DNA of 64,000 bases from Edaphobacter bradus (GCF_025685645.1 NZ_JAGSYF010000003.1:558001-622000); one strand, 5' to 3'. Counted from the stretch's first letter, positions 13,788-22,394 are shown. A program made the numbers and translations. Notes: generated from the letters alone by a model not told the origin.

Positions 13788-14344
13788 CTCAACCTCACTG
13801 CCGCCTTCCTTTGAGGCACAGCGGCGGCCCTGTCCTGCACATGCGGCTTCGACACGCGCGGCAACTCCGCCTTCGCGACGCCAGGCCGCAACAGATGCAA
13901 CAGCCGCTCCGCCAGCGAAGGTGTCTCCAGAATCGACTCCAGCAGAAAAAGACACTTGCGCGAGTCCTCATGCCGCGCCACCGCCAGCAGCGCACGCCGA
14001 AGCTCCGGGTCGCGGCGAAACCTCTCCGCCCCGCTCACCAGCCACAGGTCCAGCTTGTCCTCGAGCGTCCGCGCATCCGACAGAAGCTCCGCGTGGTAGC
14101 CCTCAGGATCGTCCACCAGATACCCCGGATGGACCCTGAAGAACTTCGCCAGCAACTGCCGTGTCGTGTTGGTCAGGTGAGGCCGCGCCCCCGACTCGAT
14201 CTGCGAGAGATACGACTGCGATAGCTTCTCGCCTGTCTCCGATTCGATAGCCCGCAGCAGCTCCTGCTGCGTCATGGCCCGATCCAGCCCGCGCAGCGAG
14301 CCTTCTACCTCACGAAGATAACGAACTTTGTCCGCCAGCTTCAT
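13784..14344 (-). CDS. XRE-type helix-turn-helix transcriptional regulator
   Basis: A 186-residue DNA-binding protein. The HTH is at residues 3-65 (MTQQELLRAIESETGEKLSQ, then SYLSQIESGARPHLTNTTRQ). The remainder is a helical domain of unknown ligand. It is the first gene of the regulator-NfeD-flotillin-PspA operon and overlaps the NfeD gene by four bases. Two near-identical palindromes lie directly before its start (14353-14391), so it very probably controls its own operon, as many XRE repressors do. The target and the inducing signal are inferred, not shown. Confidence 0.88.
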   Translation of the reverse strand: MKLADKVRYLREVEGSLRGLDRAMTQQELLRAIESETGEKLSQSYLSQIESGARPHLTNTTRQLLAKFFRVHPGYLVDDPEGYHAELLSDARTLEDKLDLWLVSGAERFRRDPELRRALLAVARHEDSRKCLFLLESILETPSLAERLLHLLRPGVAKAELPRVSKPHVQDRAAAVPQRKAAVRLR

Positions 14345-14352
14345 AAAGCCTC

Positions 14353-14391
14353 TATCGCAAATCGCGATATTTATATCGCAAATTGCGATAT
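14353..14391 (-). promoter_or_regulatory. Tandem palindromic operators of the HTH-NfeD-flotillin-PspA operon
   Basis: Two inverted repeats side by side, 8-29 bases before the regulator start and beyond. The distal one, ATATCGCAAATTGCGATAT (14373-14391), is a perfect 9-1-9 palindrome. The proximal one, TATCGCAAATCGCGATA (14353-14369), has one mismatched pair. Their centres are 21 bases apart, two helical turns, which suits cooperative binding of two dimers. The autoregulatory role is inferred from position. Confidence 0.75.
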
Positions 14392-14435
14392 TTGTCAACA
14401 GACTTCTGAGACGACTCTTATCTGCCCAGTTTTCA

Positions 14436-15830
14436 TTAGCTCGTAAGGTGCTCAGAACTCCTGGCGGCGCTCCACGCATCGAACCCGCCCGTCAGATTCG
14501 CGATCTCGCGGAAACCGGCGCGCCGCAGCAGACTTGTAGCGATCGAGCTACGGTATCCGCCCTTGCAATGGACCACCAGCAGCTTCTCGCGGTCCAACTC
14601 GCCCATTCGATCGGGCAACTGCCCTAGCGGAATCCGCACCGAGCCCTCCATCGCGCCCATCGCAACCTCTCCCGGCTCGCGTACATCGAGCACGGCGATG
14701 TGGCCCTTCTCCTTCTCCATCAGCTCCGCAAGCTCCTGGGCCGAGACCTGCGGAATGTAATCCAGCACATAGCCGCTCTCAATCCACCCTGCGAGGCCGC
14801 CCTCAAGATACGCGTCCACGTGCTCGATCCCCACCCGCGCCAGGCGCAACTGCGACTCCCTTAGATGGTCCGCATCTTCTCCCACCAGGATGATGCGCCT
14901 GTCCAGTCCCAGAATGCGCGCGGCCCACGACGCATACTGCCCCGAGAGCGCGATATGCACCGAGCCCGGAACGTACGCCACCGCAAACTCCATCGCCGGA
15001 CGCGTATCGAGCACAACCGCGCCCTCCGCTTGCAGACGGAGCACCTCCTCCGCCCGCACCGGCACAGGCGGAGGAAGCTGGTCCAGCATCCCCGCGCCCT
15101 GCCGGTTAAGCTCCACATCGCGGCCAAAGTACTCCGGCCGCGGAGGAAGGCTGTCGGTGAGAAGGTGGATGAACTCCTCGCAGTTGCGCGCCTGCAGCGC
15201 ATAGTTCGTGCGGCGCTCCTTGCCGATCGTCGACGACCGCTCAGAGCCCATCTGCCGGCCGCACAGCGAGCCCGCTCCGTGTGCCGGAAAGATCTCCGTC
15301 TCATCCGGAAGCTTGAGTAGCTTCTCGTGCAGACTGCGGTAGAGCATCGCGGCCAGTTCCTGCGGCGTCTGGTCGCCGGAGAGATCGGGTCGACCCACAT
15401 CTCCGACGAACAACGTGTCGCCGGTAAACACTGCCTTCGGCCTCGAAGGCTCGGCCATGTCGGTCAACACAACGCAGACGCTCTCAACCGTGTGGCCCGG
15501 AGTCTGCATGAAATCGAAGCGGCAGTTGCCGAACCGGATCGAATCCCCGTCCTTCAGATCCGTGTGAGGAAACGTCGCCCCGGAGCCTTCGCCGAGATAT
15601 ATCCGCGCCCCCGTGCGCTCAGCCAGTTCATGGTGGCCGGAGACGAAGTCGGCATGCAGGTGCGTCTCGATGATGTGCTCGATCTTCAGCCCCTTCTGCT
15701 TCGCCAAATCGATGTAGAGATCGACGTCGCGCTGCGGATCGATCACAGCCGCAATCCCCTCCGATTCGACCAGGTAGGAGGCATGGGCCAGACATCCGAG
15801 AAAAAACTGTTCAACGAGTACCGGGTTCAT
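14436..15830 (-). CDS. Metallo-beta-lactamase fold hydrolase with two rhodanese domains
   Basis: A 464-residue persulfide-dioxygenase-like protein. Residues 1-250 form an MBL domain with the metal motif THLHADFVSGH and the later GDTLFVGDVGRPDL. Two rhodanese domains follow. The second has a catalytic Cys in VVHCKGGYRSS. In the first, the matching loop reads ILVGEDADHLRES with no Cys, so it is probably structural only. Relatives oxidise glutathione or other persulfides in sulfide metabolism; the exact substrate is not visible. I chose MNPVLVEQFF as start because it matches the family and follows a GGAGGA site; the upstream frame is not conserved. Confidence 0.9.
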   Translation of the reverse strand: MNPVLVEQFFLGCLAHASYLVESEGIAAVIDPQRDVDLYIDLAKQKGLKIEHIIETHLHADFVSGHHELAERTGARIYLGEGSGATFPHTDLKDGDSIRFGNCRFDFMQTPGHTVESVCVVLTDMAEPSRPKAVFTGDTLFVGDVGRPDLSGDQTPQELAAMLYRSLHEKLLKLPDETEIFPAHGAGSLCGRQMGSERSSTIGKERRTNYALQARNCEEFIHLLTDSLPPRPEYFGRDVELNRQGAGMLDQLPPPVPVRAEEVLRLQAEGAVVLDTRPAMEFAVAYVPGSVHIALSGQYASWAARILGLDRRIILVGEDADHLRESQLRLARVGIEHVDAYLEGGLAGWIESGYVLDYIPQVSAQELAELMEKEKGHIAVLDVREPGEVAMGAMEGSVRIPLGQLPDRMGELDREKLLVVHCKGGYRSSIATSLLRRAGFREIANLTGGFDAWSAARSSEHLTS

Positions 15831-15960
15831 CGAGTCTCCTCCAATCACACCCTGCCAGCAGATATCTTGCTCGTCAGAGCGGGAAAAAGCCACTCGCTCC
15901 CGCTAAAAACCTTCAACTTTATAAGGCCGTGCTATCGCCGCGAGCCGCAACTCGCCCCGC

Positions 15961-15985
15961 TCATTTACGATAATCAGCGATGAAC
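15961..15985 (+). repeat. 25-bp direct repeat of the fabD start region, copy 1
   Basis: These 25 bases recur exactly at 16900-16924, where they carry the leader and first codons of fabD. Similarity continues for about 15 more bases with three changes: here the frame reads MNERAFLG, against MNKIAFLF in fabD. The copy therefore looks like a decayed duplicate of the fabD 5' end, with the methyltransferase gene lying between the two copies. Confidence 0.85.
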
Positions 15986-16021
15986 GAGAGAGCCTTCCTC
16001 GGACATCATCTGGAGGGACGT

Positions 16022-16837
16022 ATGGAAAACTCCGGAACGCGCAGTCAACATCTCGCAGAATCGCCATACCTTCTCGACAATGCGAGCAAAGAAGCATCCG
16101 CCCGGTTCGTGGCGCTCTCCGCTGCCTTTGACCCAGGGACGATTCGTCACCTGGAAGATCTCGGCGTCCGGCCCGGTTGGCACTGTCTTGAGGTGGGCGG
16201 AGGTGGAGGCTCCATCGCGACCTGGCTCGCGGCCCATATCGCGCCTGCCGGATATCTGGTGGTGACCGATATTGATCCTCGCTTCCTCGAACCCATGGAG
16301 ATCTCCAACACTGAGGTGCGGCTCCACAATATCGCCACGGACCCCTTACCGGAAGCCGCCTTCGATCTCGTCCATGCACGGCTGGTTCTGATGCATGTCC
16401 CGGAACGCGAAAAGGCGCTGGCCCGTATGGCCGCCGCGTTGAGGCCTGGCGGCTGGCTTATCGACGAGGAAATTGACATCTCCGTATACCCGGATCCGGC
16501 TCTGATTCCCGAGGAAGTTCTTTCGAAGACGTTCGCCGCCATGCTTCGGATCATGGGCGACCGTGGCGTTGATCATAAATTTGGACGGCGTCTCTTTGGG
16601 CAACTGCGCGCGCTCGGCCTTGTCGACGTCGCCGCAGAGGGCAGGACTTTCTTGTGGTCCTCAGGAACTCCGGGCATTTCTCTGTTGCGCGCAAACTATG
16701 AACAACTCCACGACGCCGTGATCGGTGCCGGTTATGTCACTGAGCAGGAGTTCGAACAGGACCTCGCGGGTTTGGACGATCCGGCCTTCATGATGCCATC
16801 GCCTGTCCTCTGGGCAGCGTGGGGGCGGCGGCCGTAG
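16022..16837 (+). CDS. Class I SAM-dependent methyltransferase
   Basis: A 271-residue Rossmann-fold methyltransferase. Motif I is CLEVGGGGGSIATWLAAHI and the acidic end of strand 2 is VVTDIDPRFLE, followed by FDLVHARLVLMHVPERE and LRPGGWLIDEE. The substrate is unknown. The frame opens at 15980, but I prefer the ATG at 16022: it has a strong GGAGGG site five bases ahead, while the 15980 start lies in a duplicated fabD leader. The gene is bracketed by that duplication and may have been inserted before fabD. Confidence 0.85.
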   Translation: MENSGTRSQHLAESPYLLDNASKEASARFVALSAAFDPGTIRHLEDLGVRPGWHCLEVGGGGGSIATWLAAHIAPAGYLVVTDIDPRFLEPMEISNTEVRLHNIATDPLPEAAFDLVHARLVLMHVPEREKALARMAAALRPGGWLIDEEIDISVYPDPALIPEEVLSKTFAAMLRIMGDRGVDHKFGRRLFGQLRALGLVDVAAEGRTFLWSSGTPGISLLRANYEQLHDAVIGAGYVTEQEFEQDLAGLDDPAFMMPSPVLWAAWGRRP

Positions 16838-16899
16838 CACTCGAGCCATGCGCTGCGGATTCGGGGTCGGAGACCTCTCTGGAACCTCAATCCTCCTAT

Positions 16900-16924
16900 T
16901 CATTTACGATAATCAGCGATGAAC
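16900..16924 (+). repeat. 25-bp direct repeat of the fabD start region, copy 2
   Basis: The matching copy to 15961-15985. This one holds the functional leader and the first codons of fabD (ATG at 16919). Confidence 0.85.
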
Positions 16925-17866
16925 AAGATAGCCTTTCTCTTCCCCGGCCAGGGCTCGCAGTCCGTTGGCATGGGCCGCGACCTGCACGACAACCACCCCG
17001 CCGCCCGCCTCGTCTTCGAGGAGGCCGACGCCGCCCTCGGCTTCCCTCTCTCGAAGCTCATCTTCGAAGGCCCTGAGGACCAGCTCAAGCTCACCGAGCA
17101 CACCCAGCCTGCCATCCTCACCGTCTCCGTCGCTGCCACGCGCGTCCTCGCGGAGCGGGGCATCACCCCCGCCTTCGCCGCCGGCCACTCCCTCGGCGAG
17201 TACTCCGCCCACGTCGCCGCCGGAACCCTCACCTTCGCCGACGCCGTCCGCACCGTCCGCAGCCGTGGCCGCTACATGCAGCAGGCCGTCCCCGCAGGTC
17301 AGGGAGCGATGGCCGCCATCCTCGCACTCTCCGCCACACGCATCGTCGAGCTCTGCGATCAGGCCGCCGCCGAGACCAAAGAAGTCGTCTCCGCCGCCAA
17401 CCTCAACTCCCCCGACCAGACCGTCATCTCCGGCTCCACCGCCGCCGTGCATCGCGCCGCCGAGCTCTGTAAGGACGCCGGAGCCAAGCGAACCGTCATG
17501 CTCCCCGTCAGCGCACCCTTCCACTGCGCGCTCATGAAGCCCGCACAGGACGCGCTCGCCAGGGACCTCAACGCCATCGCCTTCAACGACCCCGCCGTCC
17601 CCATCGCCTCCAATGTAGACGCCCGCCTCGTCACCCACGCCGCCGACTCCCGCGACTGCCTCGTCCGCCAGGTCACCGGCTCCGTCCGCTGGGTGGAGTG
17701 CATCCATCTCCTCGCCGCCCAGCGCGCAACCCACTTCATCGAGGTGGGCCCCGGCAAGGTCCTCACCGGCCTCATGCGCCAAATCCTCGGCAAAGACTCC
17801 GCTATCCCTGCGATGCACATCGAAGACCTCGCCTCACTCGAAAAGACTCTCGCATCACTTCCTTGA
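16919..17866 (+). CDS. fabD: Malonyl-CoA:ACP transacylase
   Basis: FabD moves malonyl from CoA to acyl carrier protein to feed fatty-acid synthesis. The 315-residue product starts NKIAFLFPGQGSQSVGMG and has the nucleophile motif GHSLGEYSA near residue 90, plus the later HCALMKPA and VGPGKVLTGLMRQI blocks. Length is normal. In many bacteria fabD sits with other fab genes; here it stands apart, preceded by a methyltransferase gene and a duplicated leader, and followed 42 bases later by a gene of unknown function. Confidence 0.96.
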   Translation: MNKIAFLFPGQGSQSVGMGRDLHDNHPAARLVFEEADAALGFPLSKLIFEGPEDQLKLTEHTQPAILTVSVAATRVLAERGITPAFAAGHSLGEYSAHVAAGTLTFADAVRTVRSRGRYMQQAVPAGQGAMAAILALSATRIVELCDQAAAETKEVVSAANLNSPDQTVISGSTAAVHRAAELCKDAGAKRTVMLPVSAPFHCALMKPAQDALARDLNAIAFNDPAVPIASNVDARLVTHAADSRDCLVRQVTGSVRWVECIHLLAAQRATHFIEVGPGKVLTGLMRQILGKDSAIPAMHIEDLASLEKTLASLP

Positions 17867-17908
17867 AACCCGATTTTCTGGATATTCCGGTAACTCTGGA
17901 AACACCCT

Positions 17909-18355
17909 ATGAACTTCGAGACCGTCGTCACTGAGCTGTTCACGCGATTCCCTAAGCTTCAAGCGACTTATCGTGCGCAGTTTGATTACATGGGCGATGA
18001 GACACCTGCACCCTACATGGTCTTCGGATCGGTCCTCGTGCCTGCCCTGACGCAGTCGCTAGAGGCGGGAGACCTAAGTAGCATATTGCCACTTTGTGCA
18101 TTCCTCGAAGACGTTGCTGAGGCTGCTCGAAAAGACAATGGTTTGCGAGCGCTCCTTGAGGTTGAAGTTGGGGAGTGGTTAGGTTGGGCGGCGAACGAAA
18201 ATCTTCTGGCTCCTTGGTTGGGACCGGAGACGAAACGGATCTGTGGTTACGTGCCCGGGCTTGCCACGCAACGACGATTACTGCAAGCAGAAAAGGAACA
18301 GCGAAGTCTCCGAAGCCGTCTCAAATCGAAGTTCGAGCAACTTTGGAAAAAGTAA
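17909..18355 (+). CDS. Hypothetical protein, possibly DUF7674-like
   Basis: A 148-residue soluble protein starting MNFETVVTELFTRFPKLQAT, with an acidic first half, a VFGSVLVPALTQSLEAGD block and a Lys/Arg-rich tail (EKEQRSLRSRLKSKFEQLWK). It has no signal peptide or membrane helix. The pattern recalls small domain proteins of unknown function such as DUF7674, but that match is from memory and weak. Codon use is less GC-rich than in the neighbouring fabD and bcp genes, which may mean more recent arrival. Confidence 0.6.
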   Translation: MNFETVVTELFTRFPKLQATYRAQFDYMGDETPAPYMVFGSVLVPALTQSLEAGDLSSILPLCAFLEDVAEAARKDNGLRALLEVEVGEWLGWAANENLLAPWLGPETKRICGYVPGLATQRRLLQAEKEQRSLRSRLKSKFEQLWKK

Positions 18356-18440
18356 ATCAACCTACGCCTGAAAAAATCAAGGCTTTCGGCAACTTGATGC
18401 CAAACGATAAACTGCATTCAAGTTGCGCAAAGGAACCCAC

Positions 18441-18905
18441 ATGAACCCCGGCGATCTAGTCCAAGACTTCACCCTAAAAAATCAGGACGGCAAAGACGTC
18501 TCCCTCTCCGACTTCAAGGGCTCACCCGTAGTCCTCTTCTTCTATCCTCGCGCCGACACTCCCGGCTGCACCATCGAATCCTGCGGCTTCCGCGACGCCT
18601 TCACCAAGTTCAAAAAGGCCGGCATCGTCGTCCTCGGCATCTCGCGCGACACCGTCGCCGCGCAGAAAAAGTTCAAAGACAAGTTCGACCTCCCCTACGA
18701 CCTCCTCGCCGACGACGAGATGACCCTCATCAACCGCTACGACCTCATCAAGCCCAAGAACATGTATGGCAAGCTAGTCAAAGGCGTGAAGCGCACTACC
18801 TATCTCATCGGTCCCGACCAGCGCCTCATCCATACCTTCGAGGACGTCAAGCCCGAAGGCCACGCCGAAGAGGTCCTCGCGCTCGTAAAATCAAACAACA
18901 AGTAG
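18441..18905 (+). CDS. bcp: Thioredoxin-dependent peroxiredoxin (Bcp/PrxQ type)
   Basis: A 154-residue peroxiredoxin that reduces hydrogen peroxide and organic peroxides. The peroxidatic Cys is in the FFYPRADTPGCTIESC motif. The second Cys five residues later is the resolving Cys typical of the PrxQ/Bcp group. The rest of the thioredoxin fold (VVLGISRDTVAAQKKFKDKF) is complete. The frame opens 18 bases earlier, but the ATG at 18441 gives the normal N-terminus. Confidence 0.95.
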   Translation: MNPGDLVQDFTLKNQDGKDVSLSDFKGSPVVLFFYPRADTPGCTIESCGFRDAFTKFKKAGIVVLGISRDTVAAQKKFKDKFDLPYDLLADDEMTLINRYDLIKPKNMYGKLVKGVKRTTYLIGPDQRLIHTFEDVKPEGHAEEVLALVKSNNK

Positions 18906-18911
18906 GCCGCC

Positions 18912-19565
18912 ATGCGCCGCTACCTCGCTGTACTCCTCGCGTCACTGCTTTTGCCCATCGCCCTTCCTGCCCAGACGGCGCCGCCGGCGGAGCACCGCGC
19001 GACCAGCAGACCCTATACCGGCGACCTCTCCATCTTCGACTACCCTGACCGAGCCAGAAAGCTCCAAATCGACCGCGTAATGGACCTTCTCGGCATCACC
19101 GCAGGCAAAAACGTGGCCGACATCGGCGCCGGCTCCGGCTGGTTCTCTGTCCGAGCCGCCGCGCGCGTCGGAAGCACCGGCACCGTCCTCGCCGAAGACA
19201 TCAATCCGCCCTCCATCGAATACATCGGCAGGCGAGTCAGCCAGGCTGGAATCAAGAATGTCCGCACCATCCTCGGCGCACCCGACGATCCCGGCCTTCC
19301 GCCCGGCAGCGTCGATGCCGTACTTCTGCTCAAGGTCTACCACGAAGTCGCCAACCCAGTAGCCATGATGAAGAAGCTGAAACCCTCTCTTCGCTCAGGC
19401 GCGAAAATAGGCATTATCGACCGAAACGGCAACGGCGAAAACCACGGCGTCAATCAGGACGTGGTCGTCAAGGAGATGGACGAAGCTGGCTACAAGCTCA
19501 CCGGAACTTACGACTTCACCAAGGCCGACGGCGAAGACTACTTCCTCATCTTCACTGCCAGGTAG
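18912..19565 (+). CDS. Exported class I SAM-dependent methyltransferase
   Basis: A 217-residue protein with an N-terminal signal peptide (YLAVLLASLLLPIALPAQ) followed by a methyltransferase domain: VADIGAGSGWFSVRAAARVG, then VDAVLLLKVYHEVANP and LRSGAKIGIIDRNGNG. Secreted proteins of this type are common in Acidobacteriota, but the substrate is unknown, and AdoMet outside the cytoplasm is hard to explain. The signal might instead act as a membrane anchor. It starts six bases after bcp and is probably in the same transcript. Confidence 0.85.
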   Translation: MRRYLAVLLASLLLPIALPAQTAPPAEHRATSRPYTGDLSIFDYPDRARKLQIDRVMDLLGITAGKNVADIGAGSGWFSVRAAARVGSTGTVLAEDINPPSIEYIGRRVSQAGIKNVRTILGAPDDPGLPPGSVDAVLLLKVYHEVANPVAMMKKLKPSLRSGAKIGIIDRNGNGENHGVNQDVVVKEMDEAGYKLTGTYDFTKADGEDYFLIFTAR

Positions 19566-19610
19566 AGCAGGTTCTTCACTGAATCACCCTAAGCAGCCGC
19601 CGCAAAAGCA

Positions 19611-19642
19611 AGAGACCCAGTCACCCTGGACCGGGCCTCTCT
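19611..19642. terminator. Candidate bidirectional terminator
   Basis: An imperfect stem formed by AGAGACCC...GGGCCTCTCT with a loop of about 12 bases, followed by TTTG, between two convergent genes (stops at 19565 and 19660). It could end both transcripts. Confidence 0.45.
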
Positions 19643-19659
19643 TTGACAATTCGGCAATC

Positions 19660-20349
19660 TTACTTCTGCGTCCCCACAGCGTGCCGCAGCTTAGAATTCG
19701 CCGGCGTCGACGACGCGACCTGAGCCTCCAGGTTGTCGATCGTCGAATAGAGCTGGCTCACATCCGTCACCTGGACCCAGTTCTTCTGCGTCACCACCCA
19801 GATCGTCGGCGTCTGCACGAGCCCGATGCGCTCGCCCAGCGTGTAATCGGCGTTCACCTCAGCGGTGAACAGGCCCGCCGGATCGATGACGAACGGCCGG
19901 TTGATCTTGTGCGACTGGAAGAACCGCTGCGTGAAGTTGTTCAGGTCTTCCTTACTGGCAATCGACGTCTGCGCAACAAAGACTGCGCTGCGGAACTCAT
20001 CGGCAACCTGCGGCGAAACCTTGTCCTGCAGGTAGCGCGCCGTAATGGCCGCGTCGCGGCTCCAGATGTGCATCTTCAGCGGAAAGTCGTAGCGGATGAC
20101 AGGAATCTTGTACCGCTCGCCTGCGGCGTGCACGATGGGATTGGCATGCGCGCAGGCCGGGCACTCCAGGTCCTCAAACTTGATGATCGCGATCTTCGCC
20201 CCGGCTGGGGGCTTCAGCATCGACGTATCTTTAAAGGTGTTCCCCGTTCCCGGAGGCGCCGAAGACTGGGCCTGGGAAGAAGCGGGAACGGCGATAAGCA
20301 GGGCTGCGGCTAGAGCGAACGCAAAACGGGTGCTGGATAGAAGGCGCAT
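19660..20349 (-). CDS. DsbA-like periplasmic thioredoxin-fold protein
   Basis: A 229-residue exported protein with a signal peptide (FALAAALLIAVPASSQAQ) and a thioredoxin-fold domain with the redox motif CPAC in FEDLECPACAHANPIV near residue 70. The helical insertion and the C-terminal GLVQTPTIWVV (cis-Pro loop) are as in DsbA/DsbG-like thioredoxin_4 proteins. It probably oxidises or isomerises disulfides in the periplasm; the partner is unknown. It is divergent from the TolC-type gene and convergent with a methyltransferase gene. Confidence 0.87.
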   Translation of the reverse strand: MRLLSSTRFAFALAAALLIAVPASSQAQSSAPPGTGNTFKDTSMLKPPAGAKIAIIKFEDLECPACAHANPIVHAAGERYKIPVIRYDFPLKMHIWSRDAAITARYLQDKVSPQVADEFRSAVFVAQTSIASKEDLNNFTQRFFQSHKINRPFVIDPAGLFTAEVNADYTLGERIGLVQTPTIWVVTQKNWVQVTDVSQLYSTIDNLEAQVASSTPANSKLRHAVGTQK

Positions 20350-20492
20350 AGGTTCTCTACTTATTTTAGACGAACCGCACCCGCAAAACGTCTTTCAAAC
20401 TCATGAAAGAAAGCTCTTTGGCCTCCGGCTCCTCCGCCAAAGGTCGAGATATTTCGCAACTTCCTGAGCCTGTGGGTAATCTAAATTGCAAC

Positions 20493-21983
20493 GTGAATGA
20501 ACTTTTGGCACACTTTGCCTCCAGAGCGGCCTTTTACGCTCTGACCGCGGCCTGCCTTGGCGCGAGCGCGCTGGCCCAGACCGCCCAGACAAGTGCCCCA
20601 CCGAGCACACAGAAGACCAATGACCTGCCGCAGGCTCCCACTCCCAACCCGGCCGTGCTCACGCTGCCCGGAGGAGTGACCGTCGAGCGCGCGAACCCCA
20701 CTGCGCTCCCCCTCAGCCTCGATGACGCCATCGCCCTCGGCTTCAAGCGCAACCTCCAGATGGAGCTCGACCGCCAGAACGAACTGCGGGTCCACGGCCT
20801 TACGCTGACCGTCGAAAACAACCTGCTTCCCAGCTTCACGGCCGAAGCCAAGAGCTCGGCGCAGCAAGTCGACCTCCAGGCCCTGGGCTTCAAGCCTGCC
20901 TCGTTCGCGATGGTAGGCATCAACCCCAGTTTCTTCAAGCCGATCGTCAAGGTCGACGTAACCTCGGCGCAGCTCAACGTCGAGCAGCAACTCTTCAACG
21001 TTCCCGCCTACTACCTCTACCGCGCCGCGCAGAAGTCCAACTCCGTCGCAACGCTCACCACGCTGAACACTCGCGGCAGCGTCGCACTTGCCGTCGGCAC
21101 GCAGTACCTGCGCTCCCTGGCCGACGCCGCGCAGATCGACAACGCGAAGGCGCTCCTCAAGGCCGATCAGGTCGCCTTCGAGCAGGCCCGCGCCTCCCAC
21201 GAGGCCGGAGTCGGCACCAATCTCGACGAACTGCGCGCGCGCGTGCAGCTTCAGACCCAGCAGCAGGCCCTCATCAACGCCGAGAACATCTTCGCCAAGG
21301 ACAAGATCGCGCTGAACCGGCTCATCGGTCTGCCGGCCGACCAGGAGCTCACCCTCACCGACACGGCTCCCTTCGCCGAGTACGAGACCATGCCGATCGA
21401 GCAGGCCAAGGCCATCGCCTTCGAGCACCGCAAGGACTTTCTCAGCCTGGAGGCACAACAGGAGGTCGCCGGCCGCACCCTCAAGGCCGTGCGCGCTGAG
21501 CGCTATCCCTCGCTCGAGTTCAAGGGCAACTACGGCGTAATCGGCGAGACCGCGGGCCTCTACCACGGCGTCTTCTCCGCCCTGGGCAAGGTGAGCTTCC
21601 CCATCTTCGAAGAAGGCAAGCTTCGCGGCGAGCGCGAGGTAGCCCAGGCCCAGCTCACCGGCCTCAACCAGCAAATCGACAGTCTCCGCGTCACCATCGA
21701 GCAGCAGATTCGCTCTGCAATGCTCGATGTGCAGTCGTCCAAGGAGTTGGTTAGCGTCGCTCGCTCGAACGTCGATCTCGCCACCCAGGTGCTTCAGGAT
21801 GCGACCGACCGCTTCCAGTCCGGAGTCAGCGACAATCTTCCCGTAGTCCAGGCGCAGGCCTCGCTGGCCGACGCCCAGAGCCGCCTCATCGAAACGCTCT
21901 ATCAATACAACCAGTCAAAGCTCCAGCTCGCCCGCAACACCGGAGTCGTCGAAACCCAGTACAAGATCTACCTCGGCCGCTAG
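20493..21983 (+). CDS. TolC-family outer-membrane efflux protein
   Basis: A 496-residue outer-membrane channel of type I secretion or efflux systems. It has two TolC (OEP) repeats with long coiled-coil helices (ADAAQIDNAKALLKADQVAF and its C-terminal counterpart VARSNVDLATQVLQDATDRF). I chose the GTG at 20493 because it places a signal peptide (ALTAACLGASALAQ) at the N-terminus. The frame is open from an ATG at 20403, which would put 30 unrelated residues in front. No membrane-fusion protein or pump gene is adjacent; the nearest transporter is the MFS gene at 22485. Confidence 0.87.
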   Translation: MNELLAHFASRAAFYALTAACLGASALAQTAQTSAPPSTQKTNDLPQAPTPNPAVLTLPGGVTVERANPTALPLSLDDAIALGFKRNLQMELDRQNELRVHGLTLTVENNLLPSFTAEAKSSAQQVDLQALGFKPASFAMVGINPSFFKPIVKVDVTSAQLNVEQQLFNVPAYYLYRAAQKSNSVATLTTLNTRGSVALAVGTQYLRSLADAAQIDNAKALLKADQVAFEQARASHEAGVGTNLDELRARVQLQTQQQALINAENIFAKDKIALNRLIGLPADQELTLTDTAPFAEYETMPIEQAKAIAFEHRKDFLSLEAQQEVAGRTLKAVRAERYPSLEFKGNYGVIGETAGLYHGVFSALGKVSFPIFEEGKLRGEREVAQAQLTGLNQQIDSLRVTIEQQIRSAMLDVQSSKELVSVARSNVDLATQVLQDATDRFQSGVSDNLPVVQAQASLADAQSRLIETLYQYNQSKLQLARNTGVVETQYKIYLGR

Positions 21984-21989
21984 TTTGTT

Positions 21990-22394
21990 CTAACTGTTGC
22001 CTAGTCGAAATAGCCAATAGACGATGGTGCAAAAGCCAACAATCAAGCAGGCTAAGATCGAAAGCCCGATTGAAACGCCAAGGATGTTCCCGCGAAGTTT
22101 CTGCCATTTGCTAAGCGGACTCCGTAAATAGATACGTGCGTCTGCATCCGGCGTTAGGCCAGCGATTTGCCAGTCATAATCCTCAACCCCGAACCAAGGC
22201 TTGTCTTTGAATGTTTGCTTCTCTCCTATGGCAGCATGAAGCGAAGCTATCGCCAGATGAAGAAATCCACCCTGATTCCCGACAAGAAAACTCTTCGAAT
22301 CGGGCGGCATGACGACCAAAGCAGGCTGATCGAAGGCCAAGGGTTCCTCCTCTAAAATCGCCAGGGCTTGCTGAATTCTTTCGCGATTATTCAT
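21990..22394 (-). CDS. Hypothetical protein with a C-terminal membrane helix
   Basis: A 134-residue protein. The first 100 residues are soluble (LAFDQPALVVMPPDSKSFLV and SLHAAIGEKQTFKDKPWFGV) and the C-terminus is one strong hydrophobic helix (VSIGLSILACLIVGFCTIVY). No family recognised. It converges with the TolC-type gene, six bases apart. Its base composition is less GC-rich than the neighbours. Confidence comes from the clean frame, the ATG start and the membrane segment. Confidence 0.55.
   Translation of the reverse strand: MNNRERIQQALAILEEEPLAFDQPALVVMPPDSKSFLVGNQGGFLHLAIASLHAAIGEKQTFKDKPWFGVEDYDWQIAGLTPDADARIYLRSPLSKWQKLRGNILGVSIGLSILACLIVGFCTIVYWLFRLGNS

Noticed and set aside
15980..16021. 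Use of the first ATG (15980) as the methyltransferase start
   Set aside because: It lies in a duplicated fabD leader. The ATG at 16022 has a far better ribosome binding site and gives a normal N-terminus.
20481..21905. A 474-codon minus-strand frame opposite the TolC-type gene
   Set aside because: Antisense shadow; the plus strand encodes a full signal peptide and two OEP repeats.
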